A stretch of 64,000 bases of DNA from Bradyrhizobium viridifuturi (GCF_001238275.1 NZ_LGTB01000043.1:1-64000), one strand, 5' to 3'; shown: positions 27,633 through 36,195, counted from the stretch's first letter. Translations and numbers: made by a program. Notes: generated by a model from the sequence alone, not told the origin.

Positions 27633-28055
27633 ATGTTCCGCACCAGCCTCTTCCTCGCAATATCAGCGGTTGCCACGGCCGCTTTCACCAGTGCGGCCTC
27701 CGCCGGCTGCTACAGCTGCTATACGCCGCCGCCCCAGCCCTGCACGACCTGCTATCAGGTGCAGACGGTGCCGCCGCAGTACCGCACGGTGCAGGAAACC
27801 GTGATGGTGGCGCCGGGCCACGTCGTCGCGCATCGCACGCCGGCGCAGTATCGTACCGTGATGGTGCCGAAGACGGTGATGGTCGCGCCCGAAGGCGTCG
27901 CCTATGAGCGCATCCCGCCGCAATACGCCACCCAGGAACGCACCCAGATGGTCTCACCGGGCTATTCCTACTACGCACCGGTTCAGCAGACCTGCAACAC
28001 CTGCGGCGGTCGCGGGTACGGGTACGGCTATGGATACGGTTACGGCCACTACTGA
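27633..28055 (+). CDS. Secreted Cys- and Tyr/Gly-rich repeat protein
   Basis: 140 residues. A signal peptide (ends SAASAG) is followed by CYSCYTPPPQPCTTCY. Three imperfect copies of a PPQYRTVxxTVMVAPG unit come next, then CNTCGG and a tail of alternating Gly-Tyr ending GHY. The layout suggests a secreted or envelope-bound structural protein with disulfides. ATG at 27633 gives an immediate signal peptide. The gene stands alone and is followed by a terminator. Function unknown. Confidence 0.7.
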   Translation: MFRTSLFLAISAVATAAFTSAASAGCYSCYTPPPQPCTTCYQVQTVPPQYRTVQETVMVAPGHVVAHRTPAQYRTVMVPKTVMVAPEGVAYERIPPQYATQERTQMVSPGYSYYAPVQQTCNTCGGRGYGYGYGYGYGHY

Positions 28056-28077
28056 GCGATCCGCATCCAGCCAATAC

Positions 28078-28113
28078 AAAGCCGCCGCCTGATCGCATCA
28101 GACGGCGGCTTTT
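28078..28113. terminator. Intrinsic terminator after the 27633 gene
   Basis: AAAGCCGCCG (28078-28087) pairs with CGGCGGCTTT (28103-28112) and ends in a T run. On the other strand A pairs give a T run too, so it may serve the convergent small gene at 28130. Confidence 0.85.
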
Positions 28114-28129
28114 GAATTTTGAGAAGCTT

Positions 28130-28282
28130 TCAGAACGGGTGGACGGACAGCGTGCCGAACACGATCGCCGCGATCACGGCAAAGGCGCTGTAGAGCGCGG
28201 CCGTGTGAACTCCAGCTCCGGACTTCCTTGAAACGTGTCGCGCGTAAAAGTGCAGGCGGGCCTCCGCCGATAGCTCGCGCAT
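28130..28282 (-). CDS. Small single-span membrane protein
   Basis: 50 residues: a charged N-terminus (MRELSAEARLHFYARHVSRK) followed by one hydrophobic segment (AALYSAFAVIAAIVFGTL) and a short tail. GGAG lies 8 bases before the ATG at 28282; the longer open frame to 28369 has no such site. Function unknown. Confidence 0.6.
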   Translation of the reverse strand: MRELSAEARLHFYARHVSRKSGAGVHTAALYSAFAVIAAIVFGTLSVHPF

Positions 28283-28546
28283 GGTCGATCTCCAACGCCC
28301 CATTCTCGGGCATATGGAATATCGTTCGCGCCGCAATTCAAGCGGGTGGCAAAAATAGCGACGCCGCACCCGCCAGGAACCCGGTTCCCGGAGGATTTTT
28401 CTTCCTCACGGGTTCGCCCGAGAATCTTATTCGTTGCAATTCGAGGCGTCGGGAACCCGCGCCAGTCCCGCGGCAACTGAAAATCTTGAAAACAACCCCA
28501 TGCAAAGGAGCCGGACGCCCCGATGGCGTCGGCAGCCGCGCCGCAT

Positions 28547-29704
28547 TCAGGGCTTCCAGCGGCCGATCCTGAACGCCGCCAGATGGCCCGGGATGTCGGC
28601 CGGATCGAACGGCGGACCGGCGAACGCGCCGATGGCGCTGGAGGCGCCCGCCGGGCGTCCGGATGCGGCGTCGTAGAGGTCGGGCCTGAACACGGCCATT
28701 GCGGCCTTCAGTGCCTCCGGGCGGTACGGCGTCTGGCCCCAGCGCACCATCTGCGCATAGAGCCAGGCCGCCTGCGCCGGATCAGGCCGCGCCGCCGCCT
28801 CGCGCCCCACCAGCAGATAGCGATTGCTTTCGCGCATGGTGCCGTCGGGCGAGATCTTCAATCGTCCATCGAGCGTGCGCTGGATGACGCTGGCGTCGAC
28901 GCCGAGCCGCTCAGGTGAGCTGAGGATGCGGGCGACCTCGGGCCGGTTCTCCGGTTGCTCGATGAATTCAGCGGCGCGCAGATGCGCGCGCACCAGTGAG
29001 GCGACAACGCCGGGATTCTTCTCCGACCAGCCCTGCCGCACCGCGAGCACCTTCTCCACCGCGCTGAGCAGGATGTCGGAGACGAAATGCAGGATGTGGC
29101 CGATGCCGAGATCGACCGCGATCGAATTCCAGGGCGCGCCGACGCAGAACGCATCGACGTGGCCGCTGGCGAGACTGTCCACCATGTAGGGCGGCGGCAA
29201 CACGACCAGCTGGACGTCCTCATCGGGATCGACGCCGCCGGCGGCCATCCAGAACCGCAATTGATAATTGTGGGTGGAGAACGGGAAGGTCATGCCGAAG
29301 GTCAGCGGCTCGGCCCCGCTCTTGCGACGCTTCGCAACCACACGGGCCAGCGCCTGCGCGGTCGCCATCGGGTCGAAGCGGTCGCCGTCGATCTCCTGCA
29401 TCAGCGCGGCATGCAGCGCCGGCGACACCGTGATGGCGTTGCCGTTCAGCCCGAGATTGAACGGCGCTGCAATCGGCACCTTGACGTGGCCAAGCCCGAG
29501 GCTGGAGGCGATCGCGACCGGCGCCAGCAGATGGGCGGCATCGAACAGGCCGATATTGAGCTTGTCGCGGACGTTCGACCACGACACTTCGCGCACCAGG
29601 GCGACGTCGAGGCCTTCGGCTGCGGCAAATCCCTTGTCGACAGCGACGATCAGGGCGGCTGCGTCCACCAGCGGAATGAACCCGACGTGCAAGGGTGTGG
29701 TCAT
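28547..29704 (-). CDS. nasS: NasS nitrate/nitrite-sensing regulator
   Basis: 385 residues of the NrtA/CmpA nitrate-binding fold, but without a signal peptide (starts MTTPLHVGFIPLVDAAALIVA), which separates cytoplasmic NasS from the periplasmic transporter protein. FGMTFPFSTHNYQLRFWM is a typical NrtA-family segment. NasS holds NasT inactive until nitrate or nitrite binds. The ATG overlaps the stop of nasT by four bases, so the two are made in proportion. In Bradyrhizobium the pair controls nitrate assimilation and nosZ (established knowledge). Confidence 0.88.
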   Translation of the reverse strand: MTTPLHVGFIPLVDAAALIVAVDKGFAAAEGLDVALVREVSWSNVRDKLNIGLFDAAHLLAPVAIASSLGLGHVKVPIAAPFNLGLNGNAITVSPALHAALMQEIDGDRFDPMATAQALARVVAKRRKSGAEPLTFGMTFPFSTHNYQLRFWMAAGGVDPDEDVQLVVLPPPYMVDSLASGHVDAFCVGAPWNSIAVDLGIGHILHFVSDILLSAVEKVLAVRQGWSEKNPGVVASLVRAHLRAAEFIEQPENRPEVARILSSPERLGVDASVIQRTLDGRLKISPDGTMRESNRYLLVGREAAARPDPAQAAWLYAQMVRWGQTPYRPEALKAAMAVFRPDLYDAASGRPAGASSAIGAFAGPPFDPADIPGHLAAFRIGRWKP

Positions 29705-30291
29705 TTCAAGAGCTCCGACGCCGTCAGGATCGATTGCGCGATCTCTCCGATCTTCTTCTTCTCGCGCATCGCGGTCGAGCGCATCAGCACATAGGCCTCT
29801 TCCTCGGTCAGCCCCTTCACCTTCATCAGGATGCCCTTGGCGCGGTCGATCACCTTGCGCTCCTCCAGCGCGTGCTTGGTGCGGTCGAGCTCGTCCTGCA
29901 ATTTGGCGAAAGCATTAAAGCGGGACACGCAGAGATCGAGGATCGGCTTCATGCGCTCCTTCTTGAGGCCGTCGACAATATAGGCGGAGACGCCCGCCTC
30001 CACTGACGCCTGGATCGATGCGGCGTCGCTCTGGTCGACGAACATCGCGATCGGCCGGCGCACGGCACGGCTGACCTGGAACATCTGCTCCAGCACGTCG
30101 CGGCTGGGGTTCTCGAGGTCGATGACGATGATCTCGGGATCGAGCGCGTAGATCCGCGACAGCAGGCTCTGCATCTCGCTGATATGGACCACGTCCGTAT
30201 AACCGGCTTCCCGCAGCCCCTCCTCCAGGATGGCCGCCCGGATCGGGCTTTCGTCGACAATGACGATCTTGGGAGACGATTCAGCGCTCAT
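29701..30291 (-). CDS. nasT: NasT ANTAR-domain antiterminator
   Basis: 196 residues: a receiver-like domain (IVIVDESPIRAAIL, VIDLENPSRDVL) followed by a C-terminal ANTAR RNA-binding domain (AKGILMKVKGLTEEEAYVLMR). NasT binds paired hairpins in the leaders of nitrate-assimilation mRNAs and prevents termination when NasS releases it. ATG at 30291 is preferred over the TTG at 30297. It is the first gene of the nasT-nasS unit. Confidence 0.9.
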   Translation of the reverse strand: MSAESSPKIVIVDESPIRAAILEEGLREAGYTDVVHISEMQSLLSRIYALDPEIIVIDLENPSRDVLEQMFQVSRAVRRPIAMFVDQSDAASIQASVEAGVSAYIVDGLKKERMKPILDLCVSRFNAFAKLQDELDRTKHALEERKVIDRAKGILMKVKGLTEEEAYVLMRSTAMREKKKIGEIAQSILTASELLK

Positions 30292-30460
30292 CGGCAACTC
30301 TTAACCCGGCAAGATGCATCCATATCACGGCAAATGGCCCGGCAAAGGGTTGTATTTGTCGGCAATTGGGACTAGCTCCTGCCCATCAATCAGGCAGATT
30401 TGGCAAGATATGCAAGAGGTCGCCGCGCCGAACGCGGCTGTCGTCTGGACGATCATCTCG

Positions 30461-31402
30461 TCAATTGCGGCGCGGGCCAGGAATCTTGCTGACCGCGACC
30501 GGTATGCCGCGCTCCCATGCCCAGAGTTGAACGTAGTCTTCCTCTGCTTCGAAGATCATTTCCCGCACCACCATCTCATCGATTCCATCGCCGTCGAGAT
30601 CGCCGGTGGCGAGCAGATAGAAGTAGTCTGAATTCTCACCACTCGACGATGATTCACGGGCGGCAAGGTGGAAGGGCTTCAACGCTCCGTTGACTCGCGT
30701 GAACAAACCCCAAGCCTCGTAGCCGACATAGTCGTCGGTCTTGCCGGGGTTGGTCTCGACCCGCCAGTTGATCGACCAGATGTGCTCCTTGTGCCCGGGC
30801 GTCCTCAGCGCAGCGTCGAACTCCTGCACCAATGCAACGGCAAGATTCTGTCCAACAACCAGGCGCGGACTGCCAAGCCGCTGCGAGGTGATGAACTGCG
30901 CAATCTCGCGCTCCGAAAGCACAGCCACCAGTTCCTGTGTCATCACCTGATCGTTCGGATCGGTGCGGCTCTCTGATTTTGGAATGAAGCGCTTCCGCCA
31001 GGCGACTGGGGTCAGTTTGACCGGAGTCGGCAAACCACCTTTCAAGAGCCGGACCGTCGAGTCGTTGCTGAGGTAGGAAAACGACGCAAACACGCCTTTC
31101 GCAGGATCAGGTACCGACTTGTCAGGCACGAAGGTGACACGCCATCCCTGCAATCGCGCTGCGAGTTGCGGCGACGGCAGCTGTACCCAGGGACGTGCGT
31201 GCGCTTGCTGACCGACCGCCGGCTTCGCGTCCGCTGGTCCAGGGGCCGGTGGTGTGACCGGCCGGTGATAGCCCGGAGGATCAGCAAACGGACTCGGCAC
31301 TTCACCCGCGGCCGTCGAAGCCAGCGGGAGTGTCCACCCAGCGCAGGCGAATAGAGCGGCCATGGCACTGCTCGAAACGCTTCGACAGGAACGAACTTTC
31401 AT
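30461..31402 (-). CDS. Secreted hypothetical protein with a DxDGDGxxE motif
   Basis: 313 residues with a signal peptide (Ala-rich, ending STAAGE), a Pro-rich spacer (about 35-70) and a globular part. Near the C-terminus GDLDGDGIDEMVV is a calcium-binding loop of the type found in FG-GAP repeats and EF-hands, only a single copy. No enzyme motif is recognised. It is transcribed toward nasT, 169 bases away. Confidence 0.7.
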   Translation of the reverse strand: MKVRSCRSVSSSAMAALFACAGWTLPLASTAAGEVPSPFADPPGYHRPVTPPAPGPADAKPAVGQQAHARPWVQLPSPQLAARLQGWRVTFVPDKSVPDPAKGVFASFSYLSNDSTVRLLKGGLPTPVKLTPVAWRKRFIPKSESRTDPNDQVMTQELVAVLSEREIAQFITSQRLGSPRLVVGQNLAVALVQEFDAALRTPGHKEHIWSINWRVETNPGKTDDYVGYEAWGLFTRVNGALKPFHLAARESSSSGENSDYFYLLATGDLDGDGIDEMVVREMIFEAEEDYVQLWAWERGIPVAVSKIPGPRRN

Positions 31403-31558
31403 CGGTCAGGAAACTTTCAGCTCTTAGGCACTGGTTTCATTCGATAATTACGAGCGTTATTTTGTCCTTTGTGGAAGCCAAGGGATTGAATTGCGCTATC
31501 CGATCAACTAGTTAGATGGCCATATCCGAACAGTTCAGATCAGGCTCCAGGCGACCAC

Positions 31559-32878
31559 ATGGAAAGAGCGCCCCATATCTCGTTCGTCAGTCTCGGCTGC
31601 CCCAAGGCGCTGGTCGATTCCGAGCGCATCATCACCCGGCTGCGCGCGGAAGGCTATGAGCTCGCGCGCAAGCATGACGGCGCTGACATCGTCATCGTCA
31701 ACACCTGCGGCTTCCTCGACAGCGCCAAGCAGGAATCGCTGGCCGCGATCGGCGACGCGATGGCCGAGAACGGCAAGGTGATCGTCACCGGGTGCATGGG
31801 CGCCGAACCGGAGCAGATCGAGGCTGCCTATCCCGGCGTGCTGTCGATCACCGGGCCGCAGCAATATGAGAGCGTGCTGGATGCCGTGCACCGCGCGCTG
31901 CCGCCGGCGCACAACCCGCATGTCGACCTGGTGCCGCCGCAGGGCGTCAAGCTGACGCCCCGGCACTACGCGTACTTGAAGATTTCCGAAGGCTGCAACA
32001 ACCGTTGCAGCTTCTGCATCATCCCGAAGCTGCGCGGCGACCTGGTGTCGCGGCCGGCCAATGACGTGCTGCGCGAGGCTGAGAAGCTGGTGAAGGCCGG
32101 CGTCAAGGAATTGCTGGTCATCTCGCAGGACACCTCGGCCTATGGCGTCGACCTGAAATATGCCGAGAGCCCGTGGCAGGATCGCAGCGTCCGCGCGAAA
32201 TTCTTCGACCTCGCGAAGGAGCTCGGCGAGCTCGGCGCCTGGGTGCGGCTGCAATATGTCTACCCCTACCCGCATGTCGACGAGGTCATCGGCCTGATGA
32301 CCGAGGGCAAGGTGCTGCCCTACCTCGACATCCCGTTCCAGCATGCGAGCCCCGACGTGTTGCGCGCGATGAAGCGCCCGGCCGCACAGGAGAAGACGCT
32401 GGCGCGGATCCAGAAGTGGCGCGAACAATGCCCGGAGCTGACGCTGCGCTCGACCTTCATCGTCGGCTTCCCCGGCGAGACCGATGCCGATTTCGCCTAT
32501 CTGCTCGACTGGCTCGATGAAGCCGGGATCGATCGCCTCGGCTGCTTCAAATACGAGCCGGTCGCCGGCGCCACCTCGAATGCAATTCCCAATGCGGTGC
32601 CCGACGAGGTCAAGCAGGAGCGCTGGAATGCGCTGATGGCACGGCAGCAGAAAATTTCCGCGCGCCGCCTGAAGCGCAAGGTCGGCACCCGCCAGCAGGT
32701 GATCATCGACGAAGTCGGCCCGACCGTGGCCAAGGGTCGGTCAAAGGCCGATGCCCCGGAGATCGACGGCGCCGTCTATCTCACCAGCCGCCGCCCGCTC
32801 AAGATCGGCGAGATCGTCACCGCCAAGATCGAGCGTTCCGACGAATACGACCTGCACGGCAGCGTCGCGGGATTCTAG
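31559..32878 (+). CDS. rimO: Ribosomal protein uS12 methylthiotransferase RimO
   Basis: 439 residues. The UPF0004 domain has the three conserved cysteines (Cys14 in SLGCPKA, Cys50 in NTCGF, one in TGCMG). The radical-SAM cluster is CNNRCSFC, and the end forms a TRAM domain. RimO adds a methylthio group to the Asp of ribosomal protein S12 using two iron-sulfur clusters and S-adenosylmethionine. The ATG at 31559 agrees with the family start. It stands alone, 30 bases before the TPR gene. Confidence 0.93.
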   Translation: MERAPHISFVSLGCPKALVDSERIITRLRAEGYELARKHDGADIVIVNTCGFLDSAKQESLAAIGDAMAENGKVIVTGCMGAEPEQIEAAYPGVLSITGPQQYESVLDAVHRALPPAHNPHVDLVPPQGVKLTPRHYAYLKISEGCNNRCSFCIIPKLRGDLVSRPANDVLREAEKLVKAGVKELLVISQDTSAYGVDLKYAESPWQDRSVRAKFFDLAKELGELGAWVRLQYVYPYPHVDEVIGLMTEGKVLPYLDIPFQHASPDVLRAMKRPAAQEKTLARIQKWREQCPELTLRSTFIVGFPGETDADFAYLLDWLDEAGIDRLGCFKYEPVAGATSNAIPNAVPDEVKQERWNALMARQQKISARRLKRKVGTRQQVIIDEVGPTVAKGRSKADAPEIDGAVYLTSRRPLKIGEIVTAKIERSDEYDLHGSVAGF

Positions 32879-32908
32879 CTCCGGTCTGTATTTCAAGGCG
32901 TTCCGCGG

Positions 32909-34270
32909 ATGCAGAACGGCGTCCGCTCTTGTGAACCCGGCCGCGGTCTGGGCTCACAAAGCTATGGCGGCCATCGGGTCGCATGGAGCCTGGTCTTGCG
33001 GCAATCACGGAAGCGACTGCTGGTGCGCGGCCGGTTGGCCGTGGCCGTCCTCATCCAACTCGTGCCGGCGCTCGCCGCCACGGCTGCGCTCGCCGCGCCG
33101 CAGCCGTCCTCCGAAGCCACGGCCCAGACCTGGTGCTTCGGCAAGCAGGACCCCGCGCAACGCATCGGCGGCTGCAGCTTTCTCCTTGCCTTACGAAAAC
33201 TGCGCGACAAGCAACGCGCCGGCGTCTTCCTCAATCGTGGCGGCGCCTATCTCGAAAGCAACGATCTCGATCGCGCGATCGCCGACTTCACGGAAGTGAT
33301 CAAATACGAGCCGATGCGTGGCAAGGGACTGGCCAATCGCGGCGAGGCCTATCGCCGCAAGGGCGATATCGTTGCGGCCATCGCCGATCTCGATCAGGCC
33401 ATTGCGCTTGATCCTCGGGATGAGATCGCTCGGTACAACCGCGGTATCGCCCACAGCGACCGTGGTGAACCGCGTCTCGCCATCGCGGATTACAATGAGG
33501 CCATCCGCCTCAGCCCTGGAGATGCCTGGTACTACAACAATCGCGGCAACTCCTACATCGACGCCAAGGAGCCGGATCGTGCAATGGCCGACTATGATCA
33601 CGCCATCCGTCTCGATCCAAAGTTCGCGCTCGCCTATTACAATCGCGGCAATGCCTGGCGCGGCCGCAACGATCTTGAACGCGCGCTGGCCGACTACGAT
33701 ACGTCGCTGCGGCTGGATCCTCGCTACGCGGCGGCCTACGGCAACCGCGCCCGGGTGTTTCGCGATCGCGGCGATGTCGATCGGGCGCTGGCCGATTTCG
33801 ATCAATCGCTGCGGCTCGATGCGGCCGACTACCGCGACTACTACGCGCGCGGCAACCTCTATCTTGAACGGCAGGACTACACCCGGGCATTCGACGACTT
33901 CAGCAACGCGGTCAAGTTCAATACGAAATACGCGGCGGCGCTCAATGCGCGTTGCCTGACGCGGGTGATCATGGGCGAAGCTCAGCAGGCACTGGCGGAT
34001 TGCGAGCAGTCGCTGCAATGGAACCCGGACGATCCCTACACGCTCGACAGCCGTGGCATCTGTCGCCTCAAGCTCGGCGAGCCTGACGCTGCGATTGCGG
34101 ATTTTGACGCTGCCCTGAAGATCAACCCGAAGCTTGCAAGTTCGCTCTATGGCCGCGGCGTCGCGCGACGGAAGAAGGGCGACAGCGACGCGGCGCAAGC
34201 CGACATCGTTGCCGCCCAGGCGATTCAGTCCGACATCACAAAGGAATTCGCGCGCTACGGCATCGAATGA
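32909..34270 (+). CDS. Exported tetratricopeptide-repeat protein
   Basis: 453 residues. A hydrophobic segment around residues 43-62 (LAVAVLIQLVPALAA) looks like a late signal peptide, so the true start may be one of the in-frame GTGs downstream of the ATG at 32909. Residues ~105 to 440 form about nine or ten TPR units of the type RGNAxxxxxDxxRAxADYDxAIRLDP. Such scaffolds mediate protein contacts. The 3' end overlaps the convergent gene at 34255 by 16 bases. Confidence 0.85.
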   Translation: MQNGVRSCEPGRGLGSQSYGGHRVAWSLVLRQSRKRLLVRGRLAVAVLIQLVPALAATAALAAPQPSSEATAQTWCFGKQDPAQRIGGCSFLLALRKLRDKQRAGVFLNRGGAYLESNDLDRAIADFTEVIKYEPMRGKGLANRGEAYRRKGDIVAAIADLDQAIALDPRDEIARYNRGIAHSDRGEPRLAIADYNEAIRLSPGDAWYYNNRGNSYIDAKEPDRAMADYDHAIRLDPKFALAYYNRGNAWRGRNDLERALADYDTSLRLDPRYAAAYGNRARVFRDRGDVDRALADFDQSLRLDAADYRDYYARGNLYLERQDYTRAFDDFSNAVKFNTKYAAALNARCLTRVIMGEAQQALADCEQSLQWNPDDPYTLDSRGICRLKLGEPDAAIADFDAALKINPKLASSLYGRGVARRKKGDSDAAQADIVAAQAIQSDITKEFARYGIE

Positions 34271-34566
34271 CGCGCGCCCGGCGTGGGGGCTGCGAGTGCC
34301 GGATCGAGCGTCCGCAGCACGCGATGAATACGGACCGAGCTGCCGATGCCTGCATTGCGCACATAGGCATCGACGACCTCTTCGCTCTCGACCACGACGA
34401 GGCCGAACAGCTTGCGATCGTCGGTCGCGTAGGTGCACAGCCAGTGCATCTTGCCCTGCGTCGCAACGATGGCGTCCAGCGCAATCCGCGCATGACGCGC
34501 CGCTTGCGCGTCATCAGTCACATCGAAATTGGCCGGAAGATCTCGTTCGATCAGCAGCTTGATCAC
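34255..34566 (-). CDS. DUF4242-like small protein
   Basis: 103 residues beginning MIKLLIERDLP, with MHWLCTYATDDRKLFGLVV in the middle; this ferredoxin-like pattern matches DUF4242 (also called nickel-binding family) proteins. The GTG start at 34566 is fixed by an excellent GGAGGTGG ribosome site. It is divergent from the arginine-rich leader and overlaps the TPR gene at its 3' end. Confidence 0.7.
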   Translation of the reverse strand: MIKLLIERDLPANFDVTDDAQAARHARIALDAIVATQGKMHWLCTYATDDRKLFGLVVVESEEVVDAYVRNAGIGSSVRIHRVLRTLDPALAAPTPGARHSMP

Positions 34567-34641
34567 AGCGCCACCTCCAGGATTGCCTCGTCGCAGCCTA
34601 ACACGCTCCGCGAGCCGATTGCGTGCGATATCACCTCCCGC

Positions 34642-34669
34642 TTGACACCGCCGCCCTTTCGGCTGTATG
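34642..34669 (+). promoter_or_regulatory. Promoter of the leader-aminotransferase unit
   Basis: A perfect TTGACA (34642-34647) is followed after 16 bases by TGTATG (34664-34669), a weak -10. Transcription would start about 34676-34680, at or beside the ATG of the leader ORF. No other good promoter lies between the divergent gene at 34566 and the terminator at 34797. Confidence 0.6.
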
Positions 34670-34679
34670 GCCCTCCGCC

Positions 34680-34769
34680 ATGAAGCTGAACCGGACCCAC
34701 CGCCGCGCCATCAACCGTCGTCGCACCCGCGACGATGCTGGGCTGCGCCGTGTCCGACGCCATCGCTGA
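34680..34769 (+). CDS. Putative leaderless, arginine-rich leader peptide
   Basis: 29 codons reading MKLNRTHRRAINRRRTRDD and on to RRHR. Twelve are Arg (positions 5, 8, 9, 13-15, 17, 23, 24, 26, 27, 29), using CGC, CGT, CGG and CGA. There is no ribosome binding site, but the promoter upstream would start the mRNA at or very near the A of the ATG, as in leaderless alphaproteobacterial leader peptides such as rhizobial trpL. The stop lies 27 bases before an intrinsic terminator that precedes an ArgD-like aminotransferase gene. I infer that ribosomes stalling at Arg codons control readthrough. Chance Arg richness in GC-rich DNA is the main alternative. Confidence 0.55.
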   Translation: MKLNRTHRRAINRRRTRDDAGLRRVRRHR

Positions 34770-34796
34770 TTAGCTGATATCAGCCAGGGTTTTCGA

Positions 34797-34832
34797 GAAG
34801 GCCGCGCCCCAAAGCGCGGCCTTCTTGCTTTT
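34797..34832 (+). terminator. Intrinsic terminator upstream of the aminotransferase (candidate attenuator)
   Basis: GAAGGCCGCGC (34797-34807) and GCGCGGCCTTC (34814-34824) form an 11-bp perfect stem with a 6-base loop and a TTGCTTTT tail. It functions only on the plus strand (no T run in reverse). The nearest upstream gene is divergent, so only a transcript beginning between 34567 and 34797 can use it. A 12-base palindrome GCTGATATCAGC at 34773-34784 precedes it, and GCCGCGC inside the leader ORF (34702-34708) is complementary to the 3' arm. Confidence 0.85.
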
Positions 34833-34876
34833 CGGCCCGCCCTTTTTCCCAACGACTGCCCCTAGAGGAGATCGAT

Positions 34877-36073
34877 ATGACCAACGCTAGCCCTCCGTTC
34901 GACGCGCTGATGGACATCACCGCCCGCCCGGAGGTCGTGTTCGTGCGCGGTGCCGGCTCGTACCTCTGGGACGCCAACCGCAACCGCTATCTCGATTTCG
35001 TGCAGGGCTGGGCCGTGAATCCGCTCGGCCATTCGCCGGTCATCGTGGCCGACGCACTGGCCGCGCAGGCCCGGCGGCTGCTGACGCCGAGCCCGGCCTT
35101 CTACAACGAGCAGAGCCTGAAACTGGCGAAGCTGTTGGTCGACAGCAGCTGCTTCGATCAGGTGTTCTTCGCCAATTCCGGCGCGGAAGCCAACGAAGGC
35201 GCGATCAAGCTCGCGCGGAAGTTCGGCGCCAAGTACAAGAACGGAGCGCACGAGATCATCACCTTCGAAGGCGGCTTCCACGGCCGGACGCTCGCGACCA
35301 TGTCGGCCTCGGGCAAGAAGGCATTCGAGCCGCTGTTCGAGCCGAAGGTGTCGGGCTTCCGGAAAGCGCGGCTGAACGACATCGACTCGGTGCGGAAGTT
35401 GATCTCCCCGTCGACGGTCGCGGTCATGCTCGAGCCGATCCAGGGTGAAGCCGGCGTGTGGCCTGCCACGGATGAATTCCTGCGGGAGTTGCGCGCGCTG
35501 ACCCAGCAGCGCGGCCTGCTCTTGATCGTCGACGAGATCCAGACCGGCATGGGCCGGACCGGAAAATTGTTCGGCTATGAGCACGCCGCGATCGAGCCCG
35601 ACATCATGACGCTCGGCAAGGGCATCGGCGGCGGCGTGCCGCTCGCAGCGCTGCTCGCGACCGAGCATGCCTCGTGCTTCGATCACGGCGATCAGGGCGG
35701 CACCTTCAACGGCAATCCGCTGATGTGCGCCGCGGGGATTGTCGTGCTCGATCAGATCGGCAAGCCCGATTTCCTGAAATCGGTCACCGACACCGGGCTG
35801 CTGCTCGAGCGCGAATTGCAGCGGCTGTCGGCGCGGCATGGGCTCGGTGAGATCAGGGGCCGCGGCCTCCTGCTCGCGCTCGACCTCAAGATGCCGATCG
35901 GCGCGGCCGTGGTCGCCGAGGCGTTCGCGGCCGGCGTGCTGGTCAACTCGCCGCAGCCGGAGACGCTACGCTTCATGCCGGCGCTCAATGTGACGCGGGA
36001 GGAGATTTCCGCTGTCATTGACTGCCTTGATACCGTGCTGACCAAGATCGGCGCGGCAAGACGGGTGGCGTAA
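34877..36073 (+). CDS. ArgD-like acetylornithine/succinyldiaminopimelate aminotransferase
   Basis: 398 residues, class III PLP-dependent aminotransferase. NSGAEANEGAIKLARK binds the PLP phosphate, VDEIQTGMGRTG holds the PLP-contacting Asp, and the Schiff-base Lys is in TLGKGIGGGVP. Family members transaminate N-acetylornithine in arginine synthesis or related omega-amino acids. ATG at 34877 follows AGAGGAG. The Arg-rich leader and terminator upstream support a role in arginine metabolism. A separate argD may exist elsewhere in the genome, so the gene symbol is withheld. It is not followed by argF. Confidence 0.88.
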   Translation: MTNASPPFDALMDITARPEVVFVRGAGSYLWDANRNRYLDFVQGWAVNPLGHSPVIVADALAAQARRLLTPSPAFYNEQSLKLAKLLVDSSCFDQVFFANSGAEANEGAIKLARKFGAKYKNGAHEIITFEGGFHGRTLATMSASGKKAFEPLFEPKVSGFRKARLNDIDSVRKLISPSTVAVMLEPIQGEAGVWPATDEFLRELRALTQQRGLLLIVDEIQTGMGRTGKLFGYEHAAIEPDIMTLGKGIGGGVPLAALLATEHASCFDHGDQGGTFNGNPLMCAAGIVVLDQIGKPDFLKSVTDTGLLLERELQRLSARHGLGEIRGRGLLLALDLKMPIGAAVVAEAFAAGVLVNSPQPETLRFMPALNVTREEISAVIDCLDTVLTKIGAARRVA

Positions 36074-36083
36074 GGCGAGACCT

Positions 36084-36186
36084 CGTCGTTCCGGGGCATC
36101 GCAACAGCGATGAACCCGGAACCTCGAGATTCCCCGGTGCGCAATTGCGCACCTGAGGTTCGATGCTGACGCATCGCCCCGAAATG
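36084..36186. repeat. Mosaic palindromic intergenic repeat (copy A)
   Basis: Outer ends TTCCGGGGCATCGC and GCATCGCCCCGAAA are near-complementary. Inside, 27 bases at 36129-36155 match 62826-62852 at 25 positions. It fills the gap between the convergent genes ending at 36073 and 36196 and probably works as a terminator-like element. Confidence 0.6.
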
Positions 36187-36195
36187 GCGATCTGC

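Noticed and set aside
28005..28055. Short tandem GGxTAC repeat
   Set aside because: It encodes the Gly-Tyr tail of the secreted protein; repeat unit and spacing do not fit a CRISPR array.
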